This document shows, piece by piece, positions 7,742 through 15,764 of a stretch of DNA of 31,803 nt. The stretch covers positions 1 through 31,803 of the forward strand of contig NZ_BTPU01000026.1 in the NCBI RefSeq assembly GCF_036985595.1, read 5' to 3'. This DNA comes from Vallitalea maricola. GTDB lineage: Bacteria; Bacillota; Clostridia; Lachnospirales; Vallitaleaceae. The position numbers and the translations under genes were made by a program. How positions within the stretch are numbered: position 1 is the stretch's first letter; every line of letters starts with the position of its first letter. The notes beneath the pieces are model-generated. The model made no database searches. It saw nothing but the letters and a program-made list of their open reading frames with translations, and was not told the origin of the DNA.

Positions 7742-8132
7742 TTATACTGCTGTCTCTATCACTTCTATCTTAGAAACATTATTATTAATATCAATTGTAA
7801 ATATTAATACCACAGTCTCTCCAACATATTTAATTATATAAGGTGTATCATCTTTATATATTATGTAAGCACATTTATTATAGAGACCTTCCTCACCATA
7901 GAGAATCTTAATATCCCCATAATAATCATCAGATATTCGTTCATTATCTTCATTAAAAAAAGTAGTAAGAACTTTATCCATCGAATCACCAACAACAATA
8001 CCTTTTACAATACTTTCAGTTTTATTTAATGATACTATATTAGTTATAAGTAGAATCTTCTTTTCTTTTGTTACAAGAACTTAGAACTAATGTCATAGAT
8101 AACATTAAAACTATGCAAATTGACTTTTTCAT
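7742..8132 (-). pseudogene. Frameshifted small lipoprotein
   Basis: GAAAGGAAA precedes an ATG at 8132. The first frame gives a basic signal peptide (MKKSICIVLMLSMTLVLSSC) ending in a lipobox, then NKRKEDSTYN and a TAA at 8040-8042. The adjacent frame is open across this stop and continues KTESIVKGIVVGDSMDKV to the end at 7742. Removing one base near 8040 would give a single 129-aa lipoprotein with an acidic, Tyr-rich mature part. The downstream frame also has an internal ATG (7981), but no ribosome binding site for it. I conclude that this is one lipoprotein gene broken by a one-base insertion or a sequencing error. Function unknown. Confidence 0.65.
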
Positions 8133-8185
8133 TATAATTTATTTTCCTTTCATATCACATTATCATTATGAGAACATAAAACAGG

Positions 8186-8365
8186 TCAATACGCAATATA
8201 GACATATTTTTTCTGTAAATCAACAGAATCAAAGTATGCATTCTCAAATTTTTTCTTAATGACTTTTCCATTATATATCCAACTTACACTTTGATTTTGG
8301 CTATCCCAAATGAAATTTTTGATTGTCTTTTTTTCTTCTGTTTTAATTATATCGCCTTGCCTCAT
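8186..8365 (-). CDS. Small hypothetical protein (59 aa), first gene of a lipoprotein operon
   Basis: An AAGGAG site 8 bases before ATG 8365 opens a frame of 59 codons ending TGA at 8186-8188. The protein begins MRQGDIIKTEEKK and includes FIWDSQNQSVSWIYNGKVIK, then a Tyr-rich end. It has no signal peptide. The pattern suggests a small beta-rich protein. It is followed 53 bases later by the frameshifted lipoprotein on the same strand, so the two form a short operon. I do not recognise a family. Confidence 0.6.
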   Translation of the reverse strand: MRQGDIIKTEEKKTIKNFIWDSQNQSVSWIYNGKVIKKKFENAYFDSVDLQKKYVYIAY

Positions 8366-8534
8366 TCTAAAATCTCCTTATAAGTATAAGTTATTTTTAC
8401 ATATTACACCATGATACAGATAAGAATAATACATACCCTTCAATATTACTTTAATTATTCACATTCAAATCCTATAATATTGTATATATAACGAAAAATA
8501 TGATAAAACAAAAGATATAACAATATAAACATAC

Positions 8535-8561
8535 AAAAAAAGCAGAGAATAATTCTCTGCT
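8535..8561 (-). terminator. Terminator of the RiPP operon
   Basis: On the minus strand GCAGAGAAT and its complement ATTCTCTGC form a compact hairpin (8542-8560) followed by seven T, about 30 bases after the second ABC transporter stop. This closes the operon that starts near 15080. Confidence 0.85.
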
Positions 8562-8589
8562 CTTCACAAATTAGATTTCCTTCCATATT

Positions 8590-10416
8590 TCAAGTACAAC
8601 TAACTTCATCATTACTCACATAATATTGTGCCTGAGCCATAAACATCTTATAATACTTGCCCTCTCTATCTTTCATGAGTTCATCATGTGAACCATATTG
8701 TATTATTTCTCCATTATGAAAAACTGCTATGCAATCACATATACGAGTACTTGAAAGTCTATGAGATATAAAAATTGCAGTTTTTCCATCAGTTAATTCA
8801 TGTAGCGTATTAAATATTTCAAATTCAGCTAAAGGATCTAAAGATGCGGTAGGCTCATCAAATATCATTATAGATGCATTTTTATACATAGCACGAGCAA
8901 TGGCTATTTTTTGTATTTCTCCACCTGAAAATTCAATCCCATTATCATCAAATATTCTATCTACATAAGTATCCATTCCATTTTCTAAGGCATCTATTTT
9001 ATCTCCCACTCCAGCATTTTTCAGACATTCAACAACTATATCATCTTGATTTGAACTGCTATTTTCAAAACATATATTCTCCTTAACAGTAAATGATAAA
9101 ATATTACTGTCTTGAAATACTACTCCAAATACATCCTGATACTCTCTATAATTATAATTCTTGATGTTATTACCATTTAATAATATTTCACCATTTTTAG
9201 GGTCATATAATCGCATTACTAGTTTAATAAAAGTAGTTTTTCCTGCACCATTCAATCCTACTATGGATAGTTTTTGCTTTGGTGTTATATTAATATTAAC
9301 ATTCTTCAATACTAGTTTATCCATTCCTGGATAAGCAAAAGATACATTATTAAACTGAATACTATAGTTGGTATCAGCAGGTATATGTTCATTATTCTTA
9401 CATAAAATTGGTGGTAACTCAATAAATTCTTTGTATAGTTTCATATATTTACAAGTATATTTTATTTTAACCGCTGATTTAAACATTTTAGTTATTGAGC
9501 TAATTAAATTATATAGTGCAGAAGTATACATTGTAAAAGACCCTATTGTAAATTTAGAAGGTTCACTTATCACTTTTAGAGCCAAAGTAAAATATATTAT
9601 GAATTTTTGACCATAATCTAATATGTTAATAACAAGATAATGTTTTTTATTCGATGAAGCAATCAATCTAAAGAGACTTTGAGAGTTTTTATCAAATTGT
9701 CTATATCTACTAAGTATCATTTCAGATGAATCATATAATCTTATATATTTACTAGCCTTATAATCTTTTATTACTTCTCCATCTAGATAAGAAAACATTT
9801 TATTGTTTCTAGCATTCTTCTGCCAAAAATTATATTCCGCTTTCTGTCTTTTTCTTTCGGCTATGTAGTTAAATATTATAGTTATAATAAGTATTAGTAT
9901 AATTACTATACTTAAATCATTTAGAATATATAATAAGCCCATTATGGTACAGATACATGTAATAATAGTTCTAATATTGTTTGTAAAAGTATTAATGCCG
10001 CCTGACTGATTTATACCACTGGTTGCACGTTCTTTTGCATCTAGAATCTTAGGATTTTCCATATATTCATAATCCATAGTCATTGTTTTTTTATTTATTT
10101 CTAGGTTAAATCTTTTTTTTATGAATCTGTTTTTTGCTTGTAACCATCTAAGAATAATACTTTTTATTAAATGTATAAGTACATTTACACCTAATAACAG
10201 AATAATTATCTCCAATAGTTTATTCAATTGTTTTCCTAGTATAAGCTCGTCTATAATCTTTCTGGACATTAATAGATTATAGATAGTTAAAAAAGAACTA
10301 ACAAGTGCTAATAGTATTGTTAAGGGCAAAAAAGCTTTTGAATATTTATTTGTTAGCTTTAATATAAAAAAAATAACATTGAATTCCATTGTTAAATTAT
10401 TATAGAATTTCTTCAT
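8590..10416 (-). CDS. ABC half-exporter, second subunit of the RiPP exporter
   Basis: This 608-aa protein has an N-terminal six-helix exporter domain (about 1-320) and a C-terminal ATPase domain. Walker A is GLNGAGKTT near residue 387, the signature is FSGGEIQ, Walker B ends IMIFDEPTASLD, and the switch His is in FISHRLSS. All catalytic residues look intact. Its ATG overlaps the stop of the preceding ABC gene by one base (TAATG), as expected for two halves of a heterodimer made in equal amounts. There is no N-terminal C39 peptidase, so it cannot cut a leader itself. From context it exports the modified peptide, or protects the cell from it. Confidence 0.85.
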   Translation of the reverse strand: MKKFYNNLTMEFNVIFFILKLTNKYSKAFLPLTILLALVSSFLTIYNLLMSRKIIDELILGKQLNKLLEIIILLLGVNVLIHLIKSIILRWLQAKNRFIKKRFNLEINKKTMTMDYEYMENPKILDAKERATSGINQSGGINTFTNNIRTIITCICTIMGLLYILNDLSIVIILILIITIIFNYIAERKRQKAEYNFWQKNARNNKMFSYLDGEVIKDYKASKYIRLYDSSEMILSRYRQFDKNSQSLFRLIASSNKKHYLVINILDYGQKFIIYFTLALKVISEPSKFTIGSFTMYTSALYNLISSITKMFKSAVKIKYTCKYMKLYKEFIELPPILCKNNEHIPADTNYSIQFNNVSFAYPGMDKLVLKNVNINITPKQKLSIVGLNGAGKTTFIKLVMRLYDPKNGEILLNGNNIKNYNYREYQDVFGVVFQDSNILSFTVKENICFENSSSNQDDIVVECLKNAGVGDKIDALENGMDTYVDRIFDDNGIEFSGGEIQKIAIARAMYKNASIMIFDEPTASLDPLAEFEIFNTLHELTDGKTAIFISHRLSSTRICDCIAVFHNGEIIQYGSHDELMKDREGKYYKMFMAQAQYYVSNDEVSCT

Positions 10417-12272
10417 TAAGCTAACACCTCTTTATCATCCTTAATCTCACTATTATAATAGCAAGCTTGTTTATGGAACATTTTTGCATATGCCCCATTA
10501 ATTTTCATTAATTGCTCATGTGTACCATATTCTTTTATAGAGCCTTTATCCAACAATATTATTTTGTCACAAAATCTTGTGCTTGCTAATCTATGAGAAA
10601 TATATATTGCAGTTTTATCTTTTGTCAATCTATCAAACCGTTCATATAATTCGTGTTCTGCTATGGGATCTAAAGCAGCAGTAGGCTCATCAAGTACAAT
10701 TATTGGTGCATCTTTATATAGAGCTCTTGCTAAAGCTACTTTTTGAATCTCACCTCCAGATAATACAATTCCTTTTTCATCTAATATTTTTAATAAGCTT
10801 GTATCAATTCCATTTTCTAAATTCATTAATTTATCTGATAAACCAGCTAGTTTAAGGCAGTTTATAGCTTTCTGTCTATCAGTTTCATCTATCTTCCTTA
10901 ATGAAATATTTTCGCCAAGAGAAAAAGCATATAGCTTAATATCTTGAAATACTATTGAGAACAATTTAAAATACTCGTTTTTATCAATATTACTACTGTC
11001 TACTCCATTAACAATAACTTTACCTCTAGTAGGTTTGTACAAACCTGTAAGTATCTTAATTAATGTTGTTTTACCTGCACCATTAGCTCCTACTATAGCT
11101 ACTTTCTCTCCATCTTTTACATGAATGCATACATTGTTGATAGTATAATTATCACTATTAGGATATTTAAAAAATATATTTTCTACTTTAATCTTATATA
11201 CCCTGTCACTAATATCTTTTTTCATTGAGTCTCTATTATCATTTTTATTAGGCTCCTTAGCATCAACAAAATTTCTATAATCGTTTATATAGAGATTCTG
11301 CTGTCTAATAGATAATATAGAACTAACAACAGATTCCATCCACCCTGAAAAACCCTGAATGGATGCAAAATACATTGTAAAATTACCTATACTCATACCG
11401 TTGTATAATACTCTATTTATTAGATATAAATATACTATGCCGTTTCGAACAAAAGATAAGAAACCTTGTAACGTATCTATTCTAAAGCGTTTGATAGCTA
11501 TTTTTTTTGATTTTAAATATATCTCATTGCACCAAGTAATATATTTATTAGTCAACCACTTTGCCATATCATATAATCTAATATCTTTAGCTAGGCTATG
11601 ATTCACCATTTTCTTATCCAGATATTTAAGTTTTCTTTCAATTACAGCCATTTGTCTATCTACTCTATGAGAATATTTTTTTTCTCCTAGAGATGCTTTA
11701 TAAGTAATACCTACAGTTAATATAAGAAAAAATAATATTAAAGGACTTAATGTACTGATTATAGCTATATATCCTCCAAAAGCAACAATATTACCAAATA
11801 AAACAAATATTTGATTAAGGATTCCTTCGACCCCTATATCATTACCTGATAGTGCCATCCAAGCTCTCTGTATTAAGTCCTTAGTTTTAACTTTTTCCAA
11901 CTGTTGATAATCCATAGTCATAGCTTTTTTATCAATTTTATGAATAAACTCCATTCGGATTTGAATTACTCTTGGCCAATATACTTCTTGAGAGTAAACT
12001 TTTATAAGATTTAATAATAACCCTCCTATACAAAATAAAGCAATTATAATTACTAGTATCTTAATTCTCTTAAGTCCAACTAATTCATCAATTATCATTT
12101 TAGGAAGAAAAATACCTATAAAAGGTATTATTCCAGCAGTTATTGAATATATTAAGAAATAAAATATTAATGGCTTGTCCCATAACCATATGTGTTTGAA
12201 TAAATATATTATTGTATTAAAAGTATTGTATTCCAACCTTTTCTTTTTTTTCTTTTCTTTTAATTTATTCAT
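10416..12272 (-). CDS. ABC half-exporter, first subunit of the RiPP exporter
   Basis: This 618-aa protein starts with a very basic stretch (KEKKKKKR) followed by six membrane helices (about 30-320), then an ATPase domain: Walker A GANGAGKTT at 395-403, signature LSGGEIQ at 504-510, Walker B IIVLDEPT at 524-531 and switch His in YISHRLAS. It is a paralogue of the next gene and the two share the TMDYxxxE region near residue 120. No peptidase or accessory domain is fused. It begins 57 bases after the second radical SAM gene. Most likely it forms a heterodimeric exporter with the next gene for the peptide made by this operon. Confidence 0.85.
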   Translation of the reverse strand: MNKLKEKKKKKRLEYNTFNTIIYLFKHIWLWDKPLIFYFLIYSITAGIIPFIGIFLPKMIIDELVGLKRIKILVIIIALFCIGGLLLNLIKVYSQEVYWPRVIQIRMEFIHKIDKKAMTMDYQQLEKVKTKDLIQRAWMALSGNDIGVEGILNQIFVLFGNIVAFGGYIAIISTLSPLILFFLILTVGITYKASLGEKKYSHRVDRQMAVIERKLKYLDKKMVNHSLAKDIRLYDMAKWLTNKYITWCNEIYLKSKKIAIKRFRIDTLQGFLSFVRNGIVYLYLINRVLYNGMSIGNFTMYFASIQGFSGWMESVVSSILSIRQQNLYINDYRNFVDAKEPNKNDNRDSMKKDISDRVYKIKVENIFFKYPNSDNYTINNVCIHVKDGEKVAIVGANGAGKTTLIKILTGLYKPTRGKVIVNGVDSSNIDKNEYFKLFSIVFQDIKLYAFSLGENISLRKIDETDRQKAINCLKLAGLSDKLMNLENGIDTSLLKILDEKGIVLSGGEIQKVALARALYKDAPIIVLDEPTAALDPIAEHELYERFDRLTKDKTAIYISHRLASTRFCDKIILLDKGSIKEYGTHEQLMKINGAYAKMFHKQACYYNSEIKDDKEVLA

Positions 12273-12329
12273 TTGATGTTATTCTCCTTATATAAGAAAA
12301 ATATAGACTTGATTATATAAAAATAATTA

Positions 12330-13364
12330 CTAATTAGCGATAAGTTTTGATTTTGGAAACTCACCTTCTTCATACATAACCTGACATATAGGGTCAGGAG
12401 CATTTAACTTTCCATATACTTCATAAGCTATGGCTCTGCATCCGCCTTTACATAATTTCAAGAATAGGCAATTATTACAAACACCTTCTAATGGTTCAGT
12501 TTTCTTAACAACCAACTCTTTTCTTTTCCATATATCCTTAAGCTTTTCATTTTCAATGTTGCCTAATAAAAGTTCAGAATCTTTTTTTGCCTTGCTCCAT
12601 CCGCATAATGAAATATTACCACCTGGAGTTAAACAGCAAACTGATCCAAAATTACATCCTTTAGATGATTGTGGATAATAAAAATTATTTAGTGAATATA
12701 AACCTGTACACATAGGAGCACTTGTATCAATTTCCATAGTTTCATTTTCTTTAGTATAATTTTCTATCCTTTTATGTATATTAATCATATCTGCTCTAGT
12801 TAATCTATCTAAATTTTCTCCCCGTCCTACTGTTTGGAGAATATTAAACTTTACAGAATTAGCACCTATAGATGAAAGTAATTCTAGGATATCTTCTAGT
12901 TCATCCATATTTTTCTTTGAAATAGTTACTAAAATTTCTTTATTTTTTATTTTTGGAATAACACTTATTACTTTATCAAAAGCCCCTTCTTTACCAACTA
13001 TTTGATCGTGCGTAGGAGCTTTTGAAGAATGTAAACTTATTGATAAATATATGTTATTATCATTGAATAGTTTTATCATTTTATCATCTAATAAAACACC
13101 ATTTGTCTCCATTCTCAACCTAATATCACCATAACTATTGACTAAATCAATAATATTAGTTACATAATTTTTTAATACTAACGGTTCTCCTCCAGTTAAT
13201 TTTAGAGATCGCATACCCATATTGTAAGCTTCATTAATTGTCCTTTTTATTGTTTCAAATGAAAGCTCATCTTCTTTTACATCTGGACCAGAATATGCCC
13301 AACAATGCTCACATTTTAAATTACATTTAAAAGTTAAGTATATAAATAAAGATTGTATTCCCAT
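12330..13364 (-). CDS. Radical SAM/SPASM peptide maturase B
   Basis: This 344-aa enzyme carries the radical SAM cluster motif CNLKCEHC (Cys14, 18, 21), the SAM-binding TGGEP at 57-61, and a C-terminal SPASM domain with ten Cys (219, 237, 243, 244, 254, 296, 299, 305, 309, 327), including CNNCLFLKLCKGGCRA. SPASM domains hold extra iron-sulfur clusters in enzymes that modify peptides, such as sactionine or ranthionine synthases. ATG 13364 has an AAGGAG site. It follows the precursor gene after an RNA hairpin. Its likely substrate is the 31-aa precursor, giving a thioether or another carbon-centred link; the chemistry cannot be read from sequence. Confidence 0.85.
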   Translation of the reverse strand: MGIQSLFIYLTFKCNLKCEHCWAYSGPDVKEDELSFETIKRTINEAYNMGMRSLKLTGGEPLVLKNYVTNIIDLVNSYGDIRLRMETNGVLLDDKMIKLFNDNNIYLSISLHSSKAPTHDQIVGKEGAFDKVISVIPKIKNKEILVTISKKNMDELEDILELLSSIGANSVKFNILQTVGRGENLDRLTRADMINIHKRIENYTKENETMEIDTSAPMCTGLYSLNNFYYPQSSKGCNFGSVCCLTPGGNISLCGWSKAKKDSELLLGNIENEKLKDIWKRKELVVKKTEPLEGVCNNCLFLKLCKGGCRAIAYEVYGKLNAPDPICQVMYEEGEFPKSKLIAN

Positions 13365-13388
13365 ATGTTTTTCTCCTTCCTAAAATGC

Positions 13389-13426
13389 AAATGCAAAATA
13401 GAATTAAAAAATTCTATCCTGCATTT
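13389..13426 (-). terminator. Stem-loop between precursor and second maturase
   Basis: Arms 13389-13405 and 13410-13426 pair along 17 bases with two internal mismatches and a 4-base A/T loop, in the 91 bases after the precursor stop. There is only a short T-run, so it may be a leaky terminator or an RNA stabiliser. Such structures allow more precursor message than downstream enzyme message, a common arrangement in RiPP operons. Confidence 0.6.
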
Positions 13427-13455
13427 TATAACATATTACGTAAATATCTCAATGA

Positions 13456-13551
13456 TTAGTTACCATTACGGCATCCATCTGAGCATGAATGTCCAGCTAC
13501 TGGTGGTTCAATTTCCTCAAAATCTTTGATTAATGGTTGTTCGTATCCCAT
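13456..13551 (-). CDS. RiPP precursor peptide (31 aa)
   Basis: A strong AAGGAAAGGGGG site precedes ATG 13551. The product is 31 aa: an acidic leader of about 20 residues (MGYEQPLIKDFEE start, then a Pro-Pro pair at 16-17) and a short polar end, GHSCSDGCRNGN, with two Cys at 23 and 27 (C-x3-C). Its place between two radical SAM/SPASM genes, next to a PqqD-like gene and two exporters, makes a precursor role very likely. A plausible cut is after Ala19-Gly20, leaving an 11-residue product with one pair of cysteines. The gene has an 87-base leader and a 3' hairpin. I do not recognise the precursor family. Confidence 0.8.
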   Translation of the reverse strand: MGYEQPLIKDFEEIEPPVAGHSCSDGCRNGN

Positions 13552-13638
13552 ACTTATCCCCCTTTCCTTATGTATTTGTTAAATTTAACATTGTATAAAA
13601 ATCTGCTATTTGTAATTAAAAAGCAGTTTTTATCTACT

Positions 13639-14721
13639 TCAAATAATCTGCTTATCTACTTCGTTGATTATACAATTACTATCACATCTATTTTTCAAAT
13701 TTTTATATTTGTAATAAGATTCCGCACGACATCCCCCATAGCATCTTGATTTCAATTCACATTCTGTACAGATATCACTAATTTTAATATTCTTTTGATC
13801 TCTCCATTGTATAAATCTCTTAGAATGTTTCCATATATTTTCAATACTATGACCCAAAACATTATCTTCATCATCACAAAAATCCTGTGAAAGCATATTA
13901 CATGGAACCATATAACCATCGTATAGAATAGCTGCACTTTTGAAGCCCGCACCACAATTAATAAGAGGTATATCAGATAACCCTGAATAACTCCAATCTG
14001 TTATACTTTTAAATAAATTGATATAATCCTCAAAATAGTCCGTACTTATATCAATTTCTTTACCATATTTATTTTGTAAAAACTTAATTTTATTAGCTAT
14101 ATATAATTTATCAATGATGGATAAACTAAATTGATCATTATCTTGACTATCTAAACGTCCAACATTTATGGCTTCTCCAAACATCAAATTGTTGATACCT
14201 AAGCTAAGCATGTCATTTATTGTATGCTCCATATATTTTGCATTCTTTTTACTTATAGTACAATTGATATATATCTTAGATTTGTCAACATAATTCATTA
14301 GCATTTTTAAACCTTGAACTGTTTTATTATATGATCCTTTTCCCCTGATACTGTCATGAATCAATTGTGGACCATCAATACTTACCATTACTGTTAAGAA
14401 TCTGCCCGCAATAAACTTAGCTATCTTATCAGTAATAAGAGTAGCATTAGTATTAAGTTTTAATGTTTGCCATTTATCAAAAGCTTCTATAATATCTATA
14501 AAATCTTTTCTTACTAAAGGTTCTCCTCCAGTAATAACAATAGAAAATATCTTAGCTTTTGCAGTATCTCTAGCAATTTTAATCCACGCTTTTGTATCTA
14601 AATCATTATATTGCGCAGAAGAATCTAAATAACAATGAGGACACTTAAGATTACAACGATTAGTTATAGATAGAAATAAATTTGTTGGTAAGCTGAAACT
14701 ATTGTTCTCTAGCAACAACAA
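13639..14721 (-). CDS. Radical SAM/SPASM peptide maturase A
   Basis: This 360-aa enzyme has the cluster motif CNLKCPHC (Cys23, 27, 30), TGGEP at 64-68 and a SPASM domain with Cys256, 274, 282, 318, 321, 327, 331, 346 and 350 (CTECELKSRCYGGCRAESYY). It is clearly related to the second maturase but divergent, suggesting two different modifications or two steps. Translation starts at one of three consecutive TTG codons (14721, 14718 or 14715) right after an AAGGAGAGG site; the gene overlaps the PqqD-like gene by 23 bases, so the two are coupled. Its partner for substrate recognition is probably that PqqD-like protein. Confidence 0.85.
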   Translation of the reverse strand: MLLLENNSFSLPTNLFLSITNRCNLKCPHCYLDSSAQYNDLDTKAWIKIARDTAKAKIFSIVITGGEPLVRKDFIDIIEAFDKWQTLKLNTNATLITDKIAKFIAGRFLTVMVSIDGPQLIHDSIRGKGSYNKTVQGLKMLMNYVDKSKIYINCTISKKNAKYMEHTINDMLSLGINNLMFGEAINVGRLDSQDNDQFSLSIIDKLYIANKIKFLQNKYGKEIDISTDYFEDYINLFKSITDWSYSGLSDIPLINCGAGFKSAAILYDGYMVPCNMLSQDFCDDEDNVLGHSIENIWKHSKRFIQWRDQKNIKISDICTECELKSRCYGGCRAESYYKYKNLKNRCDSNCIINEVDKQII

Positions 14722-14983
14722 CCTCTCCTTTTATTAGATCAGAAACAAATAATTTTGTATCTTCTTTAATCTTTTCATTCCCGATTTGTGTATCAAACTT
14801 CTTATTTAATTCATTGGTGATGTCATCTACATTGATAAATTCATTATCAGGTATTAATGACCATATGTATGCACCAGTTTTATTTAGAATTTTTATTCTG
14901 TTTTTATTAGAATCGTATAATAGATATTCTTCTTCCTCTGGTTCAAACCTATCAACTACACCCATCTTCCTTGTTATAAACAC
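14699..14983 (-). CDS. PqqD-like RiPP recognition protein
   Basis: This 94-aa protein matches the PqqD fold (RiPP recognition element): beta strands in EEEEYLLYDSNKNRIKILN, then the conserved helix start NKTGAYIWSLI and two later helices (VDDITNELNKKFDTQIG and TKLFVSDLIKGE). Proteins of this type bind the precursor leader and deliver it to the radical SAM enzyme. The start is GTG at 14983 with AGGAGG 8 bases upstream; an overlapping ATG in another frame leads nowhere. It is the first gene of the operon and overlaps the first maturase. Confidence 0.8.
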   Translation of the reverse strand: MFITRKMGVVDRFEPEEEEYLLYDSNKNRIKILNKTGAYIWSLIPDNEFINVDDITNELNKKFDTQIGNEKIKEDTKLFVSDLIKGEVVVAREQ

Positions 14984-15087
14984 ATCGACCGCCTCCTAAA
15001 AATAATTATAAAAATGGTTTGTCCCATTTTCAGAACTATAGACTTAAATTTAATCATAATATTATGAATCAAATTGTTACTAAAACC

Positions 15088-15116
15088 ATATTAACATGTT
15101 TATTACATATTTGCAA
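15088..15116 (-). promoter_or_regulatory. Candidate promoter of the RiPP operon
   Basis: On the minus strand TTGCAA (15111-15116) and TAATAT (15088-15093) are 17 bases apart, about 105 bases before the PqqD-like start. The whole stretch 14984-15420 is extremely AT-rich and has no gene I can support. A 27-codon minus-strand frame running into the PqqD start lacks a ribosome binding site. Confidence 0.45.
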
Positions 15117-15420
15117 TATATATTTTTATTATTTTTTATTTTTATATTTTAAGAGCGTATTATTATTATTTTCTACATATTTTTATTTAAACCATTTAAT
15201 AATCACAATATTTTTATTTCTTACAGCCTATAAACTCAAGAAATAGCAATAACTATATAATATTACTGTTTTTACATAAATTAATTGTTATTTTATATAT
15301 ACTTGACAAGTTAAGAAAATCAAACTTCACCTATAAGTTAGTATTCCATTGATACATCACAAATAAGTGAAAGTATCTAATTATATAGTAAAACAGTTCT
15401 ACATCTTCACTTCTATAAGC

Positions 15421-15463
15421 TATTGTTATTAAGCCCTTTATCCTATAATTAGCTAATAACAAT
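15421..15463 (+). promoter_or_regulatory. Candidate promoter flanked by an inverted repeat
   Basis: A perfect TATAAT at 15444-15449 has a possible -35 element (TATTGT at 15421-15426, 17 bases upstream). The 10-bp inverted repeat ATTGTTATTA (15422-15431) and TAATAACAAT (15454-15463) brackets the -10 box, an arrangement expected of an operator. It lies about 40 bases upstream of the 56-aa gene. Confidence 0.45.
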
Positions 15464-15504
15464 AAACCGATAGTTAATATAACAACTATTGAGGAGAGAG
15501 CATA

Positions 15505-15675
15505 ATGCAAAAGAAAATGAATAGAATCAAACTTTACATAGACACTAATCAAGCCAATATTGATCCACAATGTTTACAAGAAATTATAGACCTAATTATT
15601 ATCAATCCAACTCAAGGAGAAATTGAAGAAATCTTAATGGATTATAATGTGATTTATGAAAGATTAAAAAATTGA
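15505..15675 (+). CDS. Small hypothetical protein (56 aa) beside the RiPP operon
   Basis: A GAGGAGAG site 6 bases before ATG 15505 opens a 56-codon frame, with a promoter upstream and a clear terminator downstream, so it is a complete transcription unit. The protein begins MQKKMNRIKLYIDTNQ and continues with CLQEIIDLIIINPTQGEIEE and a final helix. It is soluble, with an opening strand and then two helices. There is no recognisable DNA-binding motif. It is transcribed away from the RiPP operon. A regulatory or immunity role is possible but only by position. Confidence 0.65.
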   Translation: MQKKMNRIKLYIDTNQANIDPQCLQEIIDLIIINPTQGEIEEILMDYNVIYERLKN

Positions 15676-15715
15676 CAAGAGTGAAAACAAACTTAAATTT
15701 CCACATTTTAATTAA

Positions 15716-15745
15716 TGGAGCAGTGGTTACCCCTGCTCCATTTTT
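15716..15745 (+). terminator. Rho-independent terminator of the 56-aa gene
   Basis: TGGAGCAG (15716-15723) and CTGCTCCA (15733-15740) form an 8-bp stem followed by TTTTT. It is 40 bases after the stop and shortly before the end of the convergent lipoprotein. Confidence 0.85.
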
Positions 15746-15764
15746 CTGAAACAACTTAATTCAT

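Noticed and set aside
15019..15246. 75-codon plus-strand frame in the RiPP operon upstream region
   Set aside because: No ribosome binding site, composition is simply AT-rich (Phe, Tyr, Leu, Ile), and it overlaps the likely promoter of the minus-strand operon.
15331..15570. 79-codon minus-strand hydrophobic frame
   Set aside because: It is antisense to the promoter and start of the 56-aa plus-strand gene, which has a good ribosome binding site and terminator.
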